From the NCBI GenBank assembly GCA_016204125.1, contig JACQLI010000072.1:1-11269 (forward strand): a DNA stretch of 11,269 nucleotides, given 5' to 3'. The DNA is from Candidatus Omnitrophota bacterium. GTDB taxonomy: Bacteria; Omnitrophota; Omnitrophia; Omnitrophales; JACQLI01. The notes under the pieces are model-generated. The model did no database searches. It saw nothing but the letters and a program-made list of their open reading frames with translations, and was not told the DNA's origin. Made by a program: the position numbers and the translations under genes. Positions 6,928 to 11,269 of the stretch are shown here, one piece after another (within the stretch, counting starts at the first letter, position 1; the number at the start of each line of letters is the position of its first letter).

Positions 6928-7446
6928 TCAGTCTTTCCTTGCGACGACGATGGCACCGATGAGACCTGCAATCAAGATGACCGAAACCACTTCAAAAGGG
7001 AAAACGTATTCGCCAAGAAGGGCCTTTCCGAGCATGAAAGTATCCACAGGCGGATTGACAGAGGCAACAGATCCTCCTGTTCCGACCAAAATGGACCAAT
7101 CGGTTTTTAGAAGAAGCCCTCCTATCAATACTACGAAAGCAAAAAGTGCAAGACAAGCAGGGAGACTTTGTTTATTGGTTTGAGGGATGGTCATATCGCC
7201 GATGCGATGCGTTAACATAATGGCGAAGATCACAAGCGTCATCACCGCGCCGACATAGAGGAGAACCTGAACAACAGCGATGAATTCAGCTTGAAGGGCT
7301 AGGTAAAGAGCTGCTATGCCAAGGAGTGTTCCCACTAGGCAAAGCGCTGCATGGAAAATGTTTGGAAGAAGCACAACGCCAAGTGCGGCAACAAGACTTA
7401 GGAAAAGCACGCCATAGATGAAAAGTTTTGCGAGTATGGGCAACAT
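6928..7446 (-). CDS. nuoJ: NADH-quinone oxidoreductase subunit J
   Basis: A 172-residue membrane subunit (ND6 family) with about five helices, next to the quinone cavity and the start of the proton path. The family signature lies at 53-78: AEFIAVVQVLLYVGAVMTLV followed by IFAIML. It includes E54 and the Y64-V-G segment that forms the flexible pi-bulge in helix 3. The C-terminal helix YVFPFEVVSVILIAGLIGAI ends at VVARKD, a compact end typical of short NuoJ proteins. The ATG is 6 nt after the nuoH stop, in an A/T-rich context without a clear Shine-Dalgarno sequence. Downstream, unlike elsewhere in the cluster, 108 nt separate it from nuoK. Confidence 0.97.
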   Translation of the reverse strand: MLPILAKLFIYGVLFLSLVAALGVVLLPNIFHAALCLVGTLLGIAALYLALQAEFIAVVQVLLYVGAVMTLVIFAIMLTHRIGDMTIPQTNKQSLPACLALFAFVVLIGGLLLKTDWSILVGTGGSVASVNPPVDTFMLGKALLGEYVFPFEVVSVILIAGLIGAIVVARKD

Positions 7447-7452
7447 ATTATT

Positions 7453-8613
7453 TTATTCTGCGAATTCGTAGACCCTTTTTTCTGGCATGTACGGGCGATT
7501 GAAAAGGACGAGTACCCAAGATGAAACGAGTAAGATTCCGATCGAAAGCCCCAGCCTCAAGCCTAATCCTGAAGTAAAATACCAAAGGCCTGTTACAAGG
7601 ATATTGATAAGAGTAAGAGGAAGTAAAAACTTCCAGGCCAATCCCATCATCTGATCAACCCGAAGTCTTGGCAAAGTTCCTCTGAACCACATCATGACAA
7701 AGACAAGCGCATAAGTCTTAATCATGAACCAGGCCCAGGAGGGAAGCCAGGGCCCTTGGTATCCGCCGAGATAAAGCGTTGCAGTCAGAGCAGATATCGT
7801 GAAAACACTCATGAATTCCGCCATGTACCAAAGTGCGAACTTCATTCCGCTGTATTCCGTATGAAAACCCGCCACGATCTCTGACTCGGCTTCTGGGATA
7901 TCAAAAGGGGTTCGGTTGCACTCAGCCACGCCGCAAAGATAGAACATAAGAAAGCCAACGAATCCCCACGGCGTGAAGACGAACCACTTTAAACCATTCC
8001 ATCCTCCCTGGGCTTCCACAATATCCACGGTGGAAAGACTCCCACTAGCGAGGATTGCGGGAACAGCAGCCAGAACCATAGGAACTTCATAAGAGACAAG
8101 CTGAGCCACCGTCCGCATTCCTCCCAGGAGGGAAAACTTATTTCGAGATGCCCAGCTTCCCATAAAAATGGCGATTGTAGTCATCGCAGAGACAGCGAGA
8201 AAGAAAAGAAGACCGATGTTGAGGTCTATAGCGACCATGTTTCTTCCAAAGGGGACAACAGAGAAAACAAGAAGAGCTGGAATAACTACTACCACAGGCG
8301 CGAGAAAATGGACAACTTTGTCTGCTCCAGCAGGAACAATGTCTTCCTTGGTTAACATCTTGATTCCATCAGCAATCGGCTGGAGGAGACCAAAAATACC
8401 CACACGATTCGGTCCGATTCGATTTTGAATTCGGCCCACGAGCTTCCTTTCAAACCATGTCAGATACATCATAGTGAAAGGTCCAAAGGCTGCGATCGCT
8501 CCAATCGAGATAAGTGCCGAGACGATGAGAATCGCATCGGTAGGCAAAAAGGCTGAGGCGAGGTTAAGAATAGCCTTCTTCGAATTTACGAATATCTGAT
8601 CGAGAAAAATCAT
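7453..8613 (-). CDS. nuoH: NADH-quinone oxidoreductase subunit H
   Basis: A 386-residue membrane subunit (ND1 family) that forms the quinone channel with NuoB and NuoD and couples quinone reduction to the membrane arm. Signatures in order are ERK at 55-57, RIGPNRVG at 65-72 with LQPIADGIKMLTKED after it, QLVSYEVPMVLA at 171-182, and the acidic loop AECNRTPFDIPEAESE followed by IVAGFHTEYSG at 230-256, which carries the conserved glutamates of the E-channel. About eight or nine helices are expected. The length is somewhat above E. coli (325) because of a longer N-terminus and C-terminus. The ATG follows the nuoI TAA with no spacer and no good Shine-Dalgarno sequence, so translation is probably coupled. 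Its position after nuoI is the reverse of the common H-I order. Confidence 0.98.
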   Translation of the reverse strand: MIFLDQIFVNSKKAILNLASAFLPTDAILIVSALISIGAIAAFGPFTMMYLTWFERKLVGRIQNRIGPNRVGIFGLLQPIADGIKMLTKEDIVPAGADKVVHFLAPVVVVIPALLVFSVVPFGRNMVAIDLNIGLLFFLAVSAMTTIAIFMGSWASRNKFSLLGGMRTVAQLVSYEVPMVLAAVPAILASGSLSTVDIVEAQGGWNGLKWFVFTPWGFVGFLMFYLCGVAECNRTPFDIPEAESEIVAGFHTEYSGMKFALWYMAEFMSVFTISALTATLYLGGYQGPWLPSWAWFMIKTYALVFVMMWFRGTLPRLRVDQMMGLAWKFLLPLTLINILVTGLWYFTSGLGLRLGLSIGILLVSSWVLVLFNRPYMPEKRVYEFAE

Positions 8614-9195
8614 TTAGGCTTGAGGTGGCTTGGCTTCGGGAGGTTTAGGCTGTGCTTGGGCTGCCGCCCGTTTTTTCTCAGCCTCTTTCCTCCGTTTTTC
8701 TTCGATTGCCACATGATCTGTCGGACGGATTTTTGCAAAATGAGTGGCAGGCTTTAGAAGCTGATCCATGTGATAGACAAGGCTTTGCTGGCGTTCAGGC
8801 CCGCCCACTTCGAATTCGTGATCCATGAAGATGGCATCAAAGGGACAGGCCTCTTCACAGATCCCGCAATTCATACAGACCGTGAAGTCGATATCGAAGA
8901 CCTTGGGTTTTTTGAGCGGTCTACCCTGTTCGTCATTATCGCGGACAATATAGATGCACTTGGGCGGACATTCTTTGGCGCAGATATCGCAGGCCACGCA
9001 GCGGAGGTCATCGGGTTTTGTATCATAGATTAGAAATGGAAAATTGCGGAAACGTTCCTTTTCAGGGAGTCTCTCTTCAGGATATTGGAGGGTGACCATC
9101 CCTCCCGTTTCGAGAGAGTTTGGTTTTCGGGGGAGAAAGTAACTTGCGACAAAATTCTTAAAAGTGATTCCCATTCCACGAAGTACGCCAAACAT
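8614..9195 (-). CDS. nuoI: NADH-quinone oxidoreductase subunit I (2x[4Fe-4S])
   Basis: A 193-residue ferredoxin-like subunit of the peripheral arm that carries clusters N6a and N6b and passes electrons to N2 in NuoB. The two CxxCxxCxxxCP motifs are complete: C66-VA-C69-DI-C72-AKE-C76-P and C107-MN-C110-GI-C113-EEA-C117-P. An N-terminal amphipathic helix (about 1-20) is expected to sit on NuoH. From about residue 165 the protein ends in a Lys/Glu then Ala/Pro-rich tail (EEKRRKEAEKKRAAAQ and on), low in complexity and probably disordered. The ATG abuts the nuoD TAA; AGGAGAGG lies about 11 nt upstream inside nuoD and can serve as ribosome site. Confidence 0.98.
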   Translation of the reverse strand: MFGVLRGMGITFKNFVASYFLPRKPNSLETGGMVTLQYPEERLPEKERFRNFPFLIYDTKPDDLRCVACDICAKECPPKCIYIVRDNDEQGRPLKKPKVFDIDFTVCMNCGICEEACPFDAIFMDHEFEVGGPERQQSLVYHMDQLLKPATHFAKIRPTDHVAIEEKRRKEAEKKRAAAQAQPKPPEAKPPQA

Positions 9196-10335
9196 TTAGT
9201 GGTCTACCTCTCCTAAAACGATATCGATACTTCCCAGGATAATGATTGCGTCAGCCACCTTGTGGCCGATGCAAAGGTCTTCAAGGACAGTTAAATTGAT
9301 GAAACTCGGTGCCCTTACGTGATAACGCCAAGGTTGCGGGGTTCCATCACTGACAAGATAAAACCCAAGTTCCCCTTTCGGGGCCTCCACTCTTCCATAA
9401 GCTTCGCCCTTGGGTGGTTTGAAATTGCGGGGGGCCTTTGCGAAGGCAGCCATTTTAGGATTGATAATAGGACCCTCGGGAATTTCTTTAAGCACCTGCT
9501 CGAGGATCCATACGCTCTGCCGCATCTCGAGAATTCGAATCATGTAGCGATCGTAAACATCACCTACTTTACCAAGAGGAACACGAAATTTAAGACGATT
9601 GTAGATCGAATAGCCGTCTATTTTTCGGATGTCATAATTGACACCCGACGCCCGTGCCATCGGTCCTGTGATGCTTGCGCTGACAGCAAGGTCATAGGGG
9701 AGGATCCCAACATTTTGGCATCGCATGCAAAGGATTTCATTTTTTGTGAGAAGCCCTTCAAATTCATCAAGGAATTTCGGGAATCCTTGGACAATTTTTT
9801 TGATGCGATCAAGGACGCTTGGCGGAAGATCCAGCTTCAAGCCGCCAAAACGGAGGTAATTGCACATCATTCGTGATCCTGCGATTTCCTCGAAGATATC
9901 GAGGATCTTTTCCCGTTCGCGGAAGGCGTAAAGGATAGGAGTGAAGAAAGCGCCGAGGTCGTTTAAGAGAAAGCCGATAACCGAAACATGATTTACGAGG
10001 CGGGTGAGCTCGGCCATGATGACACGGATATATTGAGCTCTTTCGGGCACCTCGATATTGGCCAGTTTTTCAACGGCGAGGGCGTAACCGAAATTATTCG
10101 ACATGGAATTGAAGTAATCGAGGCGGTCTGTATAAGGCATGGAACCTAGATAGGACATGTTCTCTGCGATTTGCTCGTGATTCCGATGAAGGTAGCCCAT
10201 GATCGGTTTGAGAGAAACAATGGTTTCTCCCTCAAGCTTCACATTCATACGGAAGACGCCGTGAGTGCTGGGATGCTGAGGGCCGAGATTCACCTCGAGC
10301 GTGTCGGTGTCATGCAAGACAGGTTCGTCGATCAT
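9196..10335 (-). CDS. nuoD: NADH-quinone oxidoreductase subunit D (49-kDa, quinone site)
   Basis: A 379-residue peripheral-arm subunit related to [NiFe]-hydrogenase large subunits, forming the quinone headgroup site with NuoB. HPSTHG at 21-26 holds H25, and MPYTDRLDY at 66-74 holds Y74. The 49-residue spacing equals that of the catalytic His38/Tyr87 pair of Thermus Nqo4. Further family blocks are GYLHRNHEQIAE (47-58), SNNFGYALAVEKL, RVIMAELTRLVNH, and the C-terminal RAPSFINL and GSIDIVLGEVD. The last residue is His (CAC at 9199-9201), where the family almost always has Arg. It is separate from NuoC, unlike the fused NuoCD of E. coli. Its ATG overlaps the nuoC stop (ATGA), with GGAG 8 nt upstream. 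Confidence 0.98.
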   Translation of the reverse strand: MIDEPVLHDTDTLEVNLGPQHPSTHGVFRMNVKLEGETIVSLKPIMGYLHRNHEQIAENMSYLGSMPYTDRLDYFNSMSNNFGYALAVEKLANIEVPERAQYIRVIMAELTRLVNHVSVIGFLLNDLGAFFTPILYAFREREKILDIFEEIAGSRMMCNYLRFGGLKLDLPPSVLDRIKKIVQGFPKFLDEFEGLLTKNEILCMRCQNVGILPYDLAVSASITGPMARASGVNYDIRKIDGYSIYNRLKFRVPLGKVGDVYDRYMIRILEMRQSVWILEQVLKEIPEGPIINPKMAAFAKAPRNFKPPKGEAYGRVEAPKGELGFYLVSDGTPQPWRYHVRAPSFINLTVLEDLCIGHKVADAIIILGSIDIVLGEVDH

Positions 10336-10922
10336 ATCTCTTTCTCCGTAGGCTTTTGGGCTCGCGCCTCTTTTCCTGCATCCTTCAATTGCCTTGCAAA
10401 TTGTTTGTATTCCTCTGGAACCTTGACGCCATGCTTTTCAAGCCATTCCACATCCTCCCATTCGAGGACGTCCGCGTCTTCAGGGGTGTAGTCTTTACGA
10501 AGCGGGAAACCTTCAAACCCCTCCCACATGAAGATACGCCTTAGATCAGGATGCCCCTCATAAACAATCCCCATCATGTCGTAGGCCTCGCGCTCCTGGA
10601 ATTCAGCGCCGCGAAAGACAGGAACAAGCGAAGGAATCTTGGGATTGTCTCGTGGGACACGAACTTTAAGGACGATCGGACCCGCCGTGCTGTGTGGCGG
10701 GTTCTCAATTGAATAGAGGTGATAGACAGACTCGAGATATTCCACATAATCCACTGCGGTAATGTTTGAAAGGTAGTTCATTTTGAATTCTGGAGAGTCC
10801 TTGAGGAACTGGACCACACGGATAAGATCCTCAGGTTTCATCAGAAGGGCATTGTTGATAATCTGGATTTGAATCCCAGGGAACTTCGCTTCTAATTTGG
10901 ATTTAGCATCTGCTGGACTCAT
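10332..10922 (-). CDS. nuoC: NADH-quinone oxidoreductase subunit C (30-kDa)
   Basis: A 196-residue peripheral-arm subunit without cofactors that supports NuoD and NuoI in the Q-module. The family signature is clear: FQEREAYDMMGIVYEGHPDL, then RRIFMWEGFEGFPLRKDY in the C-terminal half, matching the 30-kDa subunit pattern E-R-E-x-x-D-[ML]-x-G-I-x-[FY]-x-G-H-P-[DN]-L-R-R. The N-terminal region (1-100) is the usual alpha/beta domain. A charged tail of about 45 residues follows. Both ends overlap neighbours by ATGA: its start with the nuoB stop, and its stop with the nuoD start. Confidence 0.97.
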   Translation of the reverse strand: MSPADAKSKLEAKFPGIQIQIINNALLMKPEDLIRVVQFLKDSPEFKMNYLSNITAVDYVEYLESVYHLYSIENPPHSTAGPIVLKVRVPRDNPKIPSLVPVFRGAEFQEREAYDMMGIVYEGHPDLRRIFMWEGFEGFPLRKDYTPEDADVLEWEDVEWLEKHGVKVPEEYKQFARQLKDAGKEARAQKPTEKEI

Positions 10923-11269
10923 ACCGTTCCAACCTTGACTTGAGGATCACCAAAGGTTTCAAACTTGGGAGCCGCAGTTTTCTTCCCGATCAAAACGGGG
11001 TCTCCGTAGCGTTCTCTCCTGTGGCTGGCTGTCTCAGGACGCCAAACTTCAGGATTGAATTTGGGGATAAGGCCCTTCGGTCCATATTCAGGCACAGGAA
11101 ACTCCCGCTTGAGGCCCTTTTGATACCACTCGGCTTTTTCAATTTCTTGGTTGTCGATTTTTTTCTGAAGCTCTGTTAAGCCCCAGAGAAGCGCTTCGGG
11201 TCTTGGGGGGCATCCTGGAAGGTGGACATCCACAGGAATGTAACGGTCGATACCCTTGAGGACGTTGTA
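10919..11269 (-). CDS. nuoB: NADH-quinone oxidoreductase subunit B, C-terminal part (start outside window)
   Basis: The frame is open from the right edge of the window; 116 residues are visible. It begins YNVLKGIDRYIPVDVHLPGC, followed by PPRPEALLWGLTELQKKI, the unmistakable C-terminal NuoB block (PSST/20-kDa family). The cysteine of PGCPP, codon at 11210-11212, is the last ligand of cluster N2, the final electron donor to quinone; the other N2 cysteines lie outside. A GTG inside this block could be mistaken for a start but is an internal Val codon. After the PGCPP cysteine 96 residues remain, longer than in E. coli NuoB, and rich in Pro, Lys and Arg. The TGA stop overlaps the nuoC start (ATGA). 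Confidence 0.97.
   Translation of the reverse strand, partial: YNVLKGIDRYIPVDVHLPGCPPRPEALLWGLTELQKKIDNQEIEKAEWYQKGLKREFPVPEYGPKGLIPKFNPEVWRPETASHRRERYGDPVLIGKKTAAPKFETFGDPQVKVGTV

Noticed and set aside
9319..9876. 185-codon open frame on the plus strand opposite nuoD
   Set aside because: It is antisense to a well-conserved gene and its sequence has no recognisable domain; it is a by-product of nuoD codon use.
9196..10335. NuoD as a [NiFe]-hydrogenase large subunit
   Set aside because: The CxxC metal-ligand pairs of hydrogenases are absent, and the quinone-site His and Tyr of complex I are present at the correct spacing.
11231..11233. GTG at 11233 as the start of a 104-residue protein
   Set aside because: It is an internal Val codon of nuoB; the conserved residues GIDRYIPVDV continue upstream to the window edge.

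Overview
The window is almost entirely one minus-strand gene cluster: the distal part of a respiratory complex I (NADH-quinone oxidoreductase type, nuo) operon, followed by a GNAT acetyltransferase and a membrane permease. In transcription order (right to left) it reads nuoB (3' part only) - nuoC - nuoD - nuoI - nuoH - nuoJ - [108-bp gap with a possible 37-codon gene and an elaborate hairpin] - nuoK - nuoL - nuoM - nuoN - GNAT - ArsB/NhaD-like permease (cut by the left edge). Apart from that gap, junctions are tight: ATGA or similar overlaps, abutting TAA/ATG, or spacers of 1 to 10 nt. This points to one polycistronic transcript with extensive translational coupling. There is no gene-free stretch over 300 bases, and I saw no convincing promoter, intrinsic terminator, tRNA, rRNA, CRISPR array or insertion sequence.

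How the genes work together: NuoB, NuoC, NuoD and NuoI form the Q-module of the peripheral arm (terminal Fe-S chain and quinone site). NuoH, J, K, L, M and N form the proton-pumping membrane arm. The NADH-oxidising N-module genes nuoE, nuoF and nuoG are not where they often sit, between nuoD and nuoH/nuoI. They may lie elsewhere, or the enzyme may take electrons from another donor, as 11-subunit complex I relatives do. nuoI precedes nuoH, the reverse of the E. coli order.

Most catalytic and proton-path residues are intact in NuoB (last N2 cysteine), NuoD, NuoI, NuoH, NuoL, NuoM and NuoN. Exceptions are a Gly in place of the second membrane glutamate of NuoK (E. coli E72) and a C-terminal His in place of the usual Arg in NuoD.

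Organism: a bacterium of moderate GC (somewhat below 50% by eye) with separate nuoC and nuoD. The NuoD sequence style recalls deltaproteobacterial and other non-model lineages, but I cannot assign a phylum from this window. The most unusual stretch is the nuoJ-nuoK gap: a nested hairpin whose loop is complementary to a tandem 12-bp repeat just before the nuoK start, all inside a short ORF that looks translatable. Otherwise this is a fairly ordinary energy-metabolism locus.
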